From the NCBI RefSeq assembly GCF_000213175.1, contig NW_009799104.1, positions 2,889,190 to 2,953,189 on the forward strand: a DNA stretch of 64,000 nt, read 5' to 3'. This document shows, one piece after another, positions 22,463 through 36,429 of the stretch. The notes under the pieces were generated by a model. That model saw only the letters and a program-made list of their open reading frames with translations. It did not search any database and was not told the origin of the DNA. The stretch comes from Neurospora tetrasperma FGSC 2508. Taxonomy: Eukaryota > Ascomycota > Sordariomycetes > Sordariales > Sordariaceae. The translations under genes were made by a program, and so were the position numbers. Position 1 is the stretch's first letter; the number at the start of each line of letters is the position of its first letter.

Positions 22463-25400
22463 GGTGTCGGTTTTTGTCTCTGTAAAAAGAAATTCCAGGA
22501 GAAGCGAGACAGAGATAGAACGGCAGAATGTATGAGTTTCTACAAACAGTGGAGGTGACGATGGTGAAAAAGAAGGAGGCGAGGAGGCCGCGGGTAGATG
22601 TCCGAGATCCGAGGATGTGATGCAATCGAGCCTAACTAAAAGGCAGAAGGGGATGCGAGGCAGTACCAGAAGCGGGTGGGCAGGTATGGACGACGAAGCT
22701 GCATCACCTTGATGAGCAGTCAACGGCGAGACATGTGTGCTTTACATATTGCAGTGAAGGAGCAGCTTCGTGCGGGGCAAGGGGGGAGGCAAAAATGTCC
22801 GAATTCAGACGCCAAAGAGACGACATGAGGGAAAGCCAAACGGACAGGAGGAGAAAGTGTTCGTCGGATGCAATGTTTGACCGTCAAGATGCGGCTCAAA
22901 GTGTGACCCATCTTGATGCGCTGGCATTGTCGTTGCCAGTTGATAGAGCCGGAGACTGGGCCAACTCCACACCACACATACACCACCCATGGGGTATGCA
23001 TTAATATGCCTGGGGGGGAAGATCTGCTTTGATAAGTCGAGCCAGTCTTGGATTGAAATGGGCATAGATGGAGCCCGACACCATTTGTGTGATATGTTCT
23101 TTTCCCTTTCCGGCACCTGGCTCAACTCTTGGGTCGGCCTCCACATGTTCTTCGGCCTCGTTCGCCGCCCTAGCACACCAGGATCGTGTCCCATCGCTAA
23201 ACAGATGAGATAGGCTCGCGGGGCTTTTTGATTATGCAGAGTTAGGCATAGCGAGGTGGCAAAATCGGATGCCCAAGAGCCAGTCTGGTGTTCCAAGAGA
23301 GAAACCGAAGCAAGACTCGAAAATTCGGGAGCAAGCGGTCTTTTGCCGGCAACCAGTCAAGTTTCAGAAGTGGCTTATGTTGAAGCCAAGGGGTGCCAGA
23401 AGAAAGGATGTGCCTGGCTCGCAAGTCGTGGGCACGAAAAACAGTCAATGAAAAACATCAAGCCCGGTAAGATCCATCTGACTGGTGGCTCTTTAAACCA
23501 CTTATGCAGCCTGGGCTATGGCACATCCAACATGTATCCTCGGTAGTACTGGTGTTTGTGCTATCGACACTGTCGATAGACGGACCGCATGGCCTCTGCG
23601 GTACCTTTTTCCAGTAGAGATGAAGTGCGTCTCCACTTGCTATGCTACCGTCAGAGATCAACGGCAGAGGTAAAATAGCACCAAAGTCGGCGGGTCCATA
23701 TACTGCTACATACATGAACCAGCCAGGAACGGGGTCGGGGTTGGGGGTTGGAACCCGGGGGGGGGGGGGGCGATGAATAGCCAAGCGGGCAGGGAAGGAC
23801 GGGAGAAGTTGAGATGGCATGTTCGGTTTGGGTGACCTCGCTGAGAGGTGAACCGGAGATCATTGGCGCTGTGAAATTTGTGGGCCAGAACTCGGGCAAC
23901 ATGGGCATACCTTGGTTCGGCAGGCAGCGAGACCTGGGAGGGAGGAGAGACCAGCGGCGTTGGCGACCTTTTCGGAGCTGGTCAGCACAAAGGAAGGAAG
24001 GACGGCTGGCGTATCAAAACCGCGGGATCAAGAGATCCGGAAAGACAACAACAAGCCGGTGGTGTTGCTGGGTGGTGTTTTCCGGCCGGGCCATCCATCA
24101 TCCATGGACCATGGACCATGGACCACCGGCTGCTCGTCGGTGTTTGTTTCTCTCTTGGCAGCACTCATCTTCCAAGCTGTCTACCTAGTTGGTCAACAAA
24201 TGGGGCAGGGTGTCGAAGTGGTGAGAAATGGTTGTCATGGTCACGGAAAGGGCCGGTACAAAGGTCTGTGTAGTGGAACAAACCGAGCCGTATCAAAACG
24301 ACTGGCTCTTTGGCCGACCACGAAGTCGGTGAATGAGGGATGAGGTGCATGAACAGTGGCTGGGCCGGCGAACCCTTGCATGTCCTGGGTGCGGGTGCGT
24401 CTGGCCCCAGGAGAGAGCGAGGTCGCTGAATGGCCGGTCTCATGGCGAGGCCGCAAGGCCGCGAGGCAGCTAGGCACAAGAAGGCCTTAAGACGCATGCA
24501 ATGATGAGTTGGCAATGCTGCTGGATATTACATCGACAAGCCAGAATGGACTGGTGCAGAAATCATGGAAGACGTGCTGCGGGCACTGCCAGACGAGTTG
24601 CGTGACAAGAGCACCAGGCGAAGAACAGGCAGTGACAGGCCCTTCCTTGCCCTCACAGAGGTACGGGTACAAGTCCTCAGCTGGAGGGGTTCCAAGGGAG
24701 CCAACCGGGCCGGAAGAGATACATCGACGGAGCAGTCAACGGGCCCAGCATAGGTTGCCGTGCTATCCACAGGCCGGCGTGTAAGAAAAGAAGGAGGAGA
24801 GCGCGGGCGGAGGAAAGCGGGAAGAACGAGGGCAGCCAGTCACGATGGCGATACTTGGTCGCTGTCGCTGGCGACAATTGGTGTTGAAAGGACGGGGAGG
24901 AAGAGGAGGAGGAGGAGGAGACCAGGGAGACGCACCCAAGTCATCACCAATGTGAGCGTCAATGTTCACTTCCTGTCTGCCTGCCCATCGCTCGTCGTAT
25001 GTGAATATCGTGATTCGGCTGTCATCTCTTAGGCTTCACCGTGTATGTATACCTTGCCGGGACAGTAAGTGGCCATGGGGCTGTTGGCATGGCAGTAACG
25101 GCTCGTGTTGAGGTGCAAGAAGCCTACACCTCGGTTTGAGGATTTGAATATGAGAGGTTGAAAATGCACATGAAGAGACGAGATCTCGTCCGAATTGTTC
25201 ACTGAGAATGAGGGATGCGGGGACTCTGTGCTTGCTCCGTGCATAACGAACATGGAGGGAGCTCTTGCTTAATGGGTTCAGTGGTACATACCTACCTCTA
25301 CTGGTACTGTACGAAGCATGCCTTATCGCGCCTGCCCTACAAACTTGAGGTTCCATTTCTTTCCGTCTCTCTGTCACTTATCTCCCACCTGAATCGGCAT

Positions 25401-28400
25401 TGGAAAGATCGGTGCATGCCACCATGTTCGACGCCGTCTCTGTTTCACACGGGAAGGTTATTTCCTTGGACACCAAACACAGGGCAAAAAGGATGCGAAC
25501 CAAGCAACCTCGCCGCGACCTCCAATGAGATTGCAAAGCACATGAAAGTGCGCATGGTTGGTGGTCAATGCTCCTGGATTTTCAATCCATGTCGCTAAAA
25601 TGGAGGGGGAAAGAGGGGCTTTTTTGAGTTAAACATCCAAAGATGGAATTCTTCTAGAACACGGACCCAGCGAACACCCAAGCCCTCACTCAGTGAGTGT
25701 CATTGATTTTGCCTCATATACTTTGCCATAGACCATACTTGAATTGTGTCGTCCGAGCCTCGTATCAACTTCTTTGCTATCGATAGGTTTTGAAAGCTCC
25801 GATATTAGGTTGACTTGGACATGGCACCATCGAGGATAAATAGACAGGAAGACCCAAACACTTGGATAAAGAGAATCCATCGCCCATGAATCCCCCTCCT
25901 CGATCGACATTCTCGGGCTCATTTGCTTGAACCTGATCCCCAAGCTGTGACGACTGAATCAGCACTCGACATAGAAGACCAATCAGACCACCTCTAATGC
26001 CATCGTCTCACTTCATCGATCAGCACTTTCCTTGAAGAATCGGGGGTCAAGGGAGTCGTTCTTTCCTTTCTGCTTTCCTGTTCCCTTCGGCCCCGCATGC
26101 TCGCTCCGTTCCTTCTTCCCCTTTCCGATGGACACGAATCAGGTTGACATCCACTGCAATCAATGATTGACACGAGGAGGGGTAGAGGTAGAGGTAGGTA
26201 CGTACGCTCGGTACCACGGTACGGTACAGCTGAGCTGAGCTTTTGAGGTTGTTCCCCTGTTCCCCCTCATCAGAGCCATCACTCGCATATGGTGATGATC
26301 AGCCCTTCTGATTTATTCCATTGCAACGTCATGCTTCAATTTCAACATCAACTTACCAAACCCACCAGCTGCGATCTGGCTTCATGCAGTCTTAGTTTGT
26401 TTCCAACCTCTTCTCCAGCCATCGACTGCGCCACCAGGTCGCCGTAACGGGCCTCATCCCGTCGAAATGGTCGATTTGACCGGAGAAAATCACGTCGACT
26501 GCCAAGAAACAAAAAGCAGGGCCCGGCAAAGACGGGCAAAGCTGCTTGGTGTCGGAAAAATCATCACCATTATATTCCATCATGCCGGCTGATGGGATTT
26601 GGCTTGCACCTTTGGACTGCTGTCGCAACTCTCACAGCTTCCATGGCACTCTCGTTACCATCCACATGGGTTGAGTCAACGCTTGACCATCATCCTTCCA
26701 AATGACTATCACCTCTTCTTGCCATGTACCACGTTGCTCACATTTCGGTAACACAGGTGAGATTACACGACAGAGCATGAACCACGCATGTTCAGAATTG
26801 AGCAGCAGTTCTGCAACATTCTACGACTTGGTTACTTTTCTAGCCATTGCCATATCATTGGCAACTATTGACTGATGCCACCCGGGACTCATCCGAGTGC
26901 TTATCCAAGGACCCGGCCAGAATATAATCGGGATATTGATCATCATGAAGGCTGCGAGATGATGAAAACTCAACCAATAAAATATATATGGACCGTCTAA
27001 GAATGGTTCTTTGATTGGAGCTGGTTTGTTCTTAATCCAAACCCCCACTCTGCCACCGTCCTGTGATCCTGATTCGAGACCTCCGCCGACCGAACGACTG
27101 ACAAGCATTCCGGGCGAGTGACACAGATATCGGGCACTGCTAGAGGATTTATGGCAAGCAACACCACTTTGACAAGATGTCTTTGAGGATTCCAAGCCTT
27201 TGGTGGTCGACTTGATCCATAATGCGATTTGGTTTCCCGGACGTTCTGTCCGGCAGCATGATTCCTGTACAAGGGTCAAGTGTGGGAACAAAGCAACATC
27301 CTGCCTATTTCTCTTGTCTTGACTCACATACTTTTCCGCAGGGATATCGTCCATGGCCTCGAGATTTGTTGCGGTGCATAGACTGCCATGTTCCCAAAGT
27401 GTTGTACGCTCACGGCCTCTCGGCACGCATTCCTACATCTACATCTAGCCAGCCCTTTCCTTCGTTCCATATCTCCACGAGTCAATCGATGGTGGCGTGC
27501 TCGGAAGGATGGAAAGGATGGGCAGCGACGGATATCGACAGTCAATAACCGATCGTTGGATACATTTCAGGGTCAAATCCATTTCACCCAAGTCTCAAGC
27601 CAGGGTATTTCCATCCCAAACATCATATCCTGCAGTCACTATGGTATCGCTTTGTTTCGGAACGGATGGGTGCCTAACCGCGAGGTGGAAGTGCAGTGGA
27701 AGGCTTCGCTTTGCCTTGGCGATTGCTTCTGTCCTAGCGCTCTGATAGGCTAACTTGCAAATTTGCAAGACAAACCCACAGAATCCAATGATCATGGTAG
27801 CGGAAGCCTTTCCGAGAGCCGCTCTTTGCTGTCAGAATGAGAGTAATCGCATTTGATTTGGGGGGGGGGGGCGAAGAGACGGATGTTGGGCTTACTAAGA
27901 CTGACCGTTAATATCTCTATACTCACAATGACCAGGTGTCGGGCCAAGTATTCCTTCCATCATTGACGTGCTTATTCGTGCGATCTTTCTTTCAGTCCTT
28001 TCAAGTCTGCATCGGCTTGCCCACGGCATTGCAGGATATCATATACCGGCCAATTGGCAGCTTAAGAGCACTGAAATATGCTTGGTTCCGGCCGCCAATG
28101 TCACTCTTACTTATCTCAAACCTCTATACATGCGATGTGATGTACAAAGGGAAAGCTTATACTGTTAATGCCGGCAGTGTCTGAGGTGCTTAGGCTCGAT
28201 AGCTTGTAAACATGAGATTGGCTGGTCAGTATCAGGACTTAAGTAGAGAACAATAACAGAGCAATATTTGGTGCTTTATCATATTTCGCTATGTGAGTTA
28301 CTGATCAGCCCTGACATTCAATCTGATATGTCCTTGCCGCCTTGCTTGTTGTACTTATTCTAGGCATGCTTGTAGACTACATGGTTAACCCAACGCGAGG

Positions 28401-28754
28401 GCTTAGTAGCGAACTAAGCATGCCCGTCTATCTCTGACGATGCCGAGAAACATATGCTACCCAGTGTACGACCTGCTTTGAATACAACCACCTAGATGGA
28501 AGCGTACGCCCATTTCCGCAGGCCATTGCAAAGATACCATTCTCAGCGTCCCTCACAATATATACTCATCACCAAGTACTCGCTGCCTTGATATCACAAA
28601 CTACCTGGTCACTATTCCGCATCACTCTTCCCCTTTTCCCCAAGGACAGCCACAGCACCCCATTTGACTGGAACCTTCCTCCCATTCTATCCCAATCTAC
28701 CCAATCTACTCAATTTACCCAATTCCCTATTGCCCATCAATAATGTCCTTGTCC
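22463..28754. other. Gene-poor stretch, right part
   Basis: 6.3 kb between the dsRNA-binding gene start and the farnesyltransferase stop. I could not build any gene from either strand: frames are short, start at non-ATG codons or have random composition. G-runs occur at about 23758-23771 and 27860-27871. A palindrome-rich cluster of GGTAC/GTACG words lies near 26190-26235. The first few hundred bases likely hold the promoter of the dsRNA-binding gene. Confidence 0.45.
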
Positions 28755-30938
28755 TCACTCTCCCCCTAAAGTGGAAGCGAACCCACTTCTTCCCTGGAAA
28801 TACGCCCTGATTGCGTTCACATTCTTCTGCGGGATCGCATAAGCCGGGTGGATAGGCCTGACCCGATCCGAGTCTTCGTAAATCTGGTCATTTTCGTCAA
28901 TGTAAGGGAAGACGTTCCAGACGGAATCGGCGCCCAAAGCGGCCAGGCTGGGGGTAGTATCTCCGTTGGGAAGGGGAAGGGGATCGGAGTCGAGGTCCCA
29001 TTGGTGTTGAGCAGAAGAGAGGCCGGAGAGGACGTAATTGGTGTGGTAAGGGTCTGACATTCTGAAGGGGGGGCGTTAGCATAGATAGAGGTTATTGAAG
29101 GGGGGATGAGGTGAAGTGGAGAGGGGTGGTGGGTTAGCTAAGTTAAGGAGACCTGAAACGAAGGTGAAGCGAGGTGACGAAAGGTGGAACAGGTGAGGTA
29201 AGAAGGTGAAAGAATGTAAAGTAAGATAGGTGAGGTAAAAAGTAAGGTGAGATGATGTAAAGTAAAGCGAGGTAAGATCGCAGAGTACAATGAAACCTCA
29301 ATCGGAAGCAAAATAAAGCAAAGCGTAAGAAAATGGAAAATAAGAAAGACTCACTTATATGGCTTATCCCTCAGTCCACCCCTCTTAGTCTGGTCCTGGC
29401 AACAGCACAGGATATACCGAATCAAACCTTCTCGACTATAGAGACTCTCCGGCGCAGCCGCAAGACCGGTGGCTGTCTTGTTCTTCTCGGAACCGGGGCC
29501 GGAGGGACTGAGGCATGCCTCAATAAGGGGGAAACATCCACCCGCCCAGTGGCTGTAACAGCCGTCAACCAGCTTGTTGGTGCGTCCCGAAAACCCGCCT
29601 TCGGGTGCGTACTGCCGGTAAGACAACCAGGAAATGAGGCGTGGGACGTCTAGGTAGCTGGTGGGTGGGAAAGAGAACTTGTTAGCTGTCTGTATGTCTG
29701 ATGAGAAGGTGCTTAGAGGGGGTCATGCGCATATGACATGCATTGTGCTTGTTGTCATTGTTGAAATGGATATTTTATAAGACAGGTGGTGAAAGATCTG
29801 GCTTGTTTGCTTCATGTTTTCTGGGGACCGTGATCAAGCCTGCTTACCTTGGAATGATACGGCGAGGGTTGTCCAGGATGGCGAGACAGGCGAGAGCGCA
29901 AAAGGCATACGCGCCATGGGCCTCGTTGTTGGGTTGACTAGATATCCCGCCCTCGAAGGTTTGGCCTGGGCTCATGTTAGTCTGACTGCTTCTTCATAGC
30001 CTCTTCTGTGTCGATACAAGGATGTAACACTAGGGTAACACTTACAGCTACGCACATATTCCGCTAAGCCAGTCAACAGGTTTGAGCGACCGTCGTATGC
30101 AGGAGATTCTGGCGTCAAGTCCAGAGGCAGATCGAGCAGAGTGATAATCACAGCTGCGATATATGCCCCCCTTTTCGGTTACCCCTGTGATGTCAGTCAA
30201 CATGTTCAATTAAGAGAAGTGTGGCCTGGGACCAACGCACCTGATATCCTCCTCACCTCCCACGCATACCTGAAAGCCACCATCAGGTTGCTTTAAAGAG
30301 CACAACCATTTCCACATAGCCTTCTTATCGATAACATCATATGCCTCCTCACCTCCAACCAGGGCGATAGCTAGGATGACCGCATACGTCGTAGCCAGGT
30401 GCGAAGTCTGTCCATGGCCTCCACCGAATCCTCCAGACTCATTCTGCATGGTGCGAGCGGTCTCGATAACGCTATCCCGGTAACTGGACACATCTTCCCC
30501 CATCATGGTGAGACCGGACAGACACCAGTAGAGGTACCATGGCCTGCTAGCGTCCACTGCAACGAAGCGACCTGGTAACGGGCCAAGGGACTGCTTGAGA
30601 AACTTGATATGTTTCTCCCTGTTCAGCTTGGGAAGGCCATAGTCGTTGAGATCGAGAGGTCCATCCTCGCCGGTCAGGAAGGGTAGACAGTGCTCAACAG
30701 TTTGGTCCTGGAGTTGGGAGGTGGCCGTGATGAGGTCATCCTTCACCAGGGAAGGCTGCTTGAACAGGTCGGGAATCATGGGTTCGGGCTGTGCTTGCTG
30801 CTCTGCGGAATGACTCAAGACAAACTCCTCGTCGACGTATTCAAAGTCGTCGTCGGTGATGGCGTCCAGGTTTTGCTGAGAAGAAGTAGCGACCCCCTCT
30901 TGGGAGGTCGGGAAGGAGGAGGTGGTGGAGGCGGCCAT
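28755..30938 (-). CDS. RAM1: Protein farnesyltransferase beta subunit (five exons)
   Basis: Exons in transcript order: 30938-30241, 30170-30046, 29965-29848, 29657-29355 and 29061-28755, 516 residues, all junctions in phase. The alpha/beta heterodimer attaches farnesyl to the Cys of CAAX-box proteins such as Ras and a-type mating pheromone in the cytosol. The beta subunit carries the zinc site. Its ligands are visible: D345 and C347 in NKLVDGCYSHW and H421 in DPYHTNYVLSGLS. Prenyltransferase alpha-alpha-barrel repeats appear as ESGGFGGGHGQTSHLATTYA (167-186), QPDGGFQVCVGGEEDIRGAY (217-236), CQTFEGGISSQPNNEAHGAY (275-294) and APEGGFSGRTN (331-341). An acidic N-terminal extension of about 60 residues and an insert at 364-385 are fungal-type variations. 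The start was chosen at MAASTT because the frame upstream of it is long but poorly protein-like. Intron 4 (293 nt) is unusually repetitive. Confidence 0.97.
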
Positions 30939-33900
30939 GTTTTCCTTTTTGTTCTTTGGAAATTTGCGAATGAAGATGGCGCGATTCCGGCACCGCGCTC
31001 CCTTTGTGCGCACCACCATCAATCGAACAGGCAGATTTAGTGAGAAGAAAGTGGCACAATGGTTGAGATTCTCATCACACTTGGTATTGTTCTTGCTGCT
31101 GCTCTAAGGTTGGTATGCTACAAATAGACGGATGATCGTCGATGTTTGCGGCCCTCGCATTCGCTGGGCTGTTATGGCGGCGTGCATTGTTGGGGTCCCC
31201 CAGTCCACAGTCCATCACTGTCCGCCGGCCGGGCGCTCAGTGGCGGTCACCACTCAGGCAGTTATTGGACGGACGGCGGCAGTGATGGGTGGGATCTGAG
31301 ATCAGCCAGCTGTCGTCCAGCTGTGGACGCACGTGCCCTCGTCTGCCCGACGTATCGAATGACGAAAGGCTCGATGGAACCGAATCTGAGCTCAGTGAAT
31401 GTGATCATCGCACCCCTTCCATCTCATTTCCTCGACATTTCTTCGCTTTCTCTCGATTTTATATAAATCTTTCTCCAAGTGGATCGATACATTTAACGCA
31501 ACCTTGCGGCTCTTAACTCTAACACAACGCCACCTGAACTCACAACCAACCTCTTCTGTAGCAAACGCCAACACATCGGATCTTTCATCGCCAAAACCAT
31601 GCATGCCGCCAGTTCTAGCGGCCATCGACGGCGATAAAATATCATGAATTGCTCCCAGGATGCTGTGTGTTCTGGGTCTGGATGACTGCGGCAATCCCCG
31701 GTCCTCATACCGAACCCGACTTCGGGACTGGTGACGGCTCCGCATTGACGGAGAGCCCGGGCTGGGACTTTGCAAGTTGCCACACCGGTTGCCCTCGCCG
31801 TCAGCCCTATGGATCAAGAGACGGCGGAACTCGGACCTTTCGTGAAATCGCCTAGCAATCATCGATCCACCGCACGCAGGAACAGTTTTGCAGTGCATCA
31901 GCTCGCATGGACTCCGTCCAAGGTACCCTTGAGCTGCACTGAAGCCGAAAAAACAAGAAAAAGAGAAAACAAAAAAAAACCGGAATGCAAGAAGTGAATC
32001 GTTTCTGCTGGTCCAAAAGCTCCTGATATCCTTCTGCCCTACTGCCCTGCTACCCTGCTGCCGAGCAATCTGTGAAAACTTTTGATAGGGGTCAAGAAAG
32101 GACTACCCAAGAGACTCAGGAAATTGGCAAAAGGCTAATGCCTGAAGACCCAGGAAATCAGACAGGGTGCTGACAGATCTCTATCGCTCAAGTCCGAGCC
32201 TGTGCCTTGAAGCGCAGGCAAGATAGTGCTGGGCAGTACATTAACTGAGCGAACATATGTATGCTGCTTCGTGTGCTTACTATCGGGCGCTCAAAGAGGG
32301 ATGGTCTTTTCGCCAATTTCCGCCGTCTCTACGGTATTCCTACAAAATGGTCTTCGGAGACATTGATCGGTTTCTGGATCCACAATTTCCTAGGCCCTGG
32401 CTCGTCGTCCAGCATTCGGATGTTGGTCCGTATGCGCGGCACTTGTACCGGCAACGACGGCAACAACCCCGGCGAACACCCGCAAACACTGCCGGAGAGG
32501 TTCGACCACGTTGCTTCCGAACCATCCAGGTTATACCCCTATCAGAGATGCCCGCGTCAAAGTTGGTTGTGAACGACCCAGCAGCTGAATTGACAAGAAT
32601 GCCGGTATCTCACGCCATTGATCTCCATCTCTTGCTCTTCGTGCCGTTTTTTTAATTCAGGGGACATCTACGCACCAAAGACATGGAGCAAGCAACCCCG
32701 AGCACAAAAACACATGTTTCTTGCTCGTTACGAACAGAGCTTTTCTGTGTTGAGTTTGGCTCGATATTTTGACAGTGGCCACAGCCAGGGTTTTCGGTAG
32801 CGAGCGCACTAGCGGGCTTCTTCTCCTCTTTGAGTGCCATCCTGAGGCTCAAAATCCGAAGGTATCGTGGATCTCTCGGACGAACGACACGGGTTCCACG
32901 GTGAAAAAGTCCCCCGTCCCTCTAGACCAAGACTTGACTCGTTTGGGTCTGCCGATCCCGAGAGGAACACACTAGTCTAGTGTACAGGCCGCATAAGGAG
33001 CTTCTGATCGGGCTCCAGCACGCAAGGTTCAAAGCTGTCGAAATGGAAATCTTCTCTTGGTTGATGGGTGACACTAACCTTTCTCATGGTTTCCTCATGA
33101 GGTGTGTCCTTATACGTATGTTTCGTTTGGTTTCGTTTCAACAGAAGGATGCCATTAAAAGCAGGAACAAACGCTACGGGCAGGTTAAGCTTCTTTCAAA
33201 GGTTGCAACGGCTCCTCTTTTTCAGGGTCCGGCCCAGGAGCGAGAGGGGTCTCCACAAGCCGAGTGGATCTATTGACCCTAGCTAGCGTGGGGAAAGCTC
33301 TCGCTGACAGGGACCGGCTTCATTCCCAAAAGAGCTTGAAGGGGAACACTTGGACCAGTTAAATGGGTGGCAGGTACATATTCTGTCCACTAGTATCGCA
33401 GCTCAATGAGCCGAATGCAACAAGCCACCGACCGGGACCGAGAAGACGAGCGACGGCCTGCCAGTTTGCGTCCAGACGACAGCAACAGCCACTGTGCGAG
33501 TACTTGCGGCCAGAGCTTCTCCGGCGACGACATGCCTTGTTATTTCTCAGGTATCGATTGGCCATTTCATCGACTGCGCCGCAATGACGGAGCCGGTGCA
33601 CGGTGTCAATTTATGCTGTGCTCCTCTCCTTTTATCACACAATTGCTGACTGAGGGTGCAATCTCTGTCTGTGTCCGTGGACGTTTGCTGGTGAGTTGAT
33701 CAAGATCATATGGTAGGTAGACGACGTTGACTCCGGTCGAGACTTTTTTTTTTTCACTACCTTGAATATCAACTTTGGGGGAGAAAGAGCTGCAGCCAAC
33801 TTGAGTTGGAGAGTTCAGACTGAACACCACGTCTCTCAAGCGGATTCCGGGCCCCGATTGGGACGACAGATAACAAAGAGAACCGGGGATTTCTGGCCAG

Positions 33901-34342
33901 ATCTGGATGTCTGAGACCCTGACCAAGCTGCTTTTATCACTCGAGACATGCCGGGTATACCGTACAAGGTATGGCGATGACACCGGCAGTTAAGCCTGCC
34001 CAGACGATTCCAGCAACTGTAGAGCGTGTGACAAGGGCGGATAGCAACAGAGTTTAGTGCAGGACAACTTCCAGAGAAGACTGTTGTGAGAGGTGGTGGA
34101 AGGGTCAGCCACCATGCGTACCTTGTGTGAAGAGGAACGCAACCTGGCAACGTCGTGGCGACCGCGATACGATTCGATCATGACGGAGACGCTTTCTAAC
34201 CTTGCTAGGAGGAGAGCGCTGGAGTGATGGGGCAAGCCGGAAACGGCCACGTCCCACAGGTCTCAACTCTTCAAGAAAGGCCAAGATTCGCTCCCCCGTT
34301 TCTGGTGTGCATGACAAACTTGAGGACCGAGGAAAAAAAACG

Positions 34343-34373
<31 letters not shown>

Positions 34374-36429
34374 TAAAAAAGGCGGCATTGGGCGAGGAAT
34401 GATTCTTACAGACTTGCACGTGCGTTGTCGGGATGATCCTTAGGAGTCGGTGATTTGTTGTTTTATGGCATGTCAGGCAGGAATCGCTAGAAGTCGACTC
34501 GATCCGCAATTTCGCGAAGTGGTAGGCCAGCATAACCCTACCTTTGAAACCAGCTCGTTGTCGGCAGGAGCCGCCTTCTTCCTTTTCAAGCTGGAGTTTT
34601 GTCCAGGCACTCCCAGGCTCCGGGCCATATTCCGGACTCTGTAGCTGCTTTCAACCAACTATTCACTTGGGTACAGTAGACAGGCAGCAGGTTGGGATGG
34701 GATCGCTTGCACGGTGGGTGATTCTCTCCGGCTGGGCCTTCCTGGCATTTTTTTTGCCTTTCGCTTGAAAATAGTATTACGGACTATACCATGTCTGTGC
34801 CAAAAGCTGAACTCGCCTCTCCCAAGTGCCAGCTTGGCTTCGGTTGGCTGTGGCCGTCCTTTATTCTTGCAGATGAATATGAACAACACGAGAGCCCAAG
34901 TTATGGTCAAGGCCCATGTCTGGTTTGTTGGCACTGGGTCTCGTCTTCTGGCCTCGACAACAACGTTGAAGACATACCGGGGACTGTACCCCTGAGGTCA
35001 GTGTTTTAGGTCCCCCAACAACCTACGTCTTTTGATATCCCACAATGGGTCCGATTATACACTACAGCTATCTATGTATCTTTGTTCCATTCGTCCTTTG
35101 CTCCGTTCCTCCAGGGCATTGTCCAATGTTGAACCAAGGTGTTGTGCGAGGAGAAGCGGGGCTTATCGCTCCTCGTCACGAAATGGTGTAACCACAAAGT
35201 TGAAGTCTTGTTACAGTGCGACGAGGTTGGATTGGTGGTCTCTGGAACATGAAGAAGCTCTTGCCCAAAGTCAGTGGAAGTAGGACGGAAACTGAAAAGA
35301 ACCTTGGAGGCAGTGGGGAGATGGCGTCTGTGGAGCCGTGCCCAAGTGCTGGCAGCGACGAGTGGCAGGCCATTCCCGTTAAACATGGGACGAACTGATT
35401 GGCCCTGGAACCATGCACGCATCCAGACAGTCCAATCAACGTTGTCCTCTTACTGGGGTTGTATATGCACCCTCACCGCCTCTTCAGCGTTGAGTGAGGA
35501 AGGAAGGAACTCTGTCTGTCTGTCTGTCTGTCTGTCTCTCGCTCACTTTCTTTGCCTTCAACTCTTGTAGTGAGTGGGTGAGCGAGGGGTTGACGGTGCA
35601 CCATTGGCACTCTACGAGAGCACCATCCATCACTCTCAATTGGCCGTGCCGGGTTTCTTGCTCACTCTCAAGTGGGCTGGAGCCAGCCTCCCTCCTCTAA
35701 TCCTCTTTTTTCCCTAGTCTCTCCACCCGCTTAGACTCTGTCCTCCACCTCCTCGTCGAGCCATTTCTCGACCCAGCAAAGCGTTGTCTCCATCTTCCAG
35801 ACGACCAGACCACACACAACGCAGCCAAGCCAGCGCCGGCGTCCCTGTTCGCCTTTCCACGCTACGCTGGAAATTGATCAAAAGTGTGCGAGTGTCGTGG
35901 TTGTGTGATTCTCTTTTCACTCTGTCCATTTTTATCCCCTCTTCACACTCTACGACGCATAGTGAAGGAGGCAGAAACGAGTCTCTTTGCAACGCCCAGT
36001 TCGACCATCTCGAACACAGAAACAAAAGAAGATCAGGTACAGGTAGCCTCGGCCAGGTGCCTTTTTGCTCTTCTTCTGCTTTTCTGCGACGGTTCCTTGT
36101 CATGATCCTTTCTTGACCGACTCATTGTTGATCGAGAAAAGAGCGGTGTCATCCCCCTCACCCTCGTCGTCCACCACGGCCACGTCCACATCCACGCTCT
36201 TGGGGTCCTCTCCGTTGTCCACGTCCCCCGGACTTGTCAGCCGCCTATCCACGGCCCATCCACGCCGTCCACGCCCACTCACGCCCACGCATTCCACGCA
36301 TACGCACTCGGATCGAAACGAGGCCAGACGGAAGGCCGATCCATACTAACGGAAAATCTCCAGTCCACCTCATCCTCGCCTGAACAAAACCCCATTCACC
36401 CCTTGGTTCCCGCTCCCGCTCCCGCCATC
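30939..36429. other. Divergent intergenic region, no gene recognised
   Basis: 5.5 kb between the farnesyltransferase start and the start of the large zinc-cluster regulator. Nothing reads like a conserved protein. Long A-runs lie at about 34333-34371. From about 35700 the plus strand becomes CT-rich, consistent with a long leader for the regulator. In it an ATG at 36102 opens a four-codon ORF (MILS, stop), if transcribed. Confidence 0.45.
35511..35538. repeat. (TCTG)7 microsatellite
   Basis: Seven perfect tetranucleotide copies about 0.9 kb upstream of the zinc-cluster regulator start. A shorter copy of the same repeat lies at 52491-52508. Confidence 0.95.

Noticed and set aside
26821-27426. 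201-codon minus-strand frame in the gene-poor region
   Set aside because: Non-ATG start, random composition and no recognisable motif or supporting splice structure.
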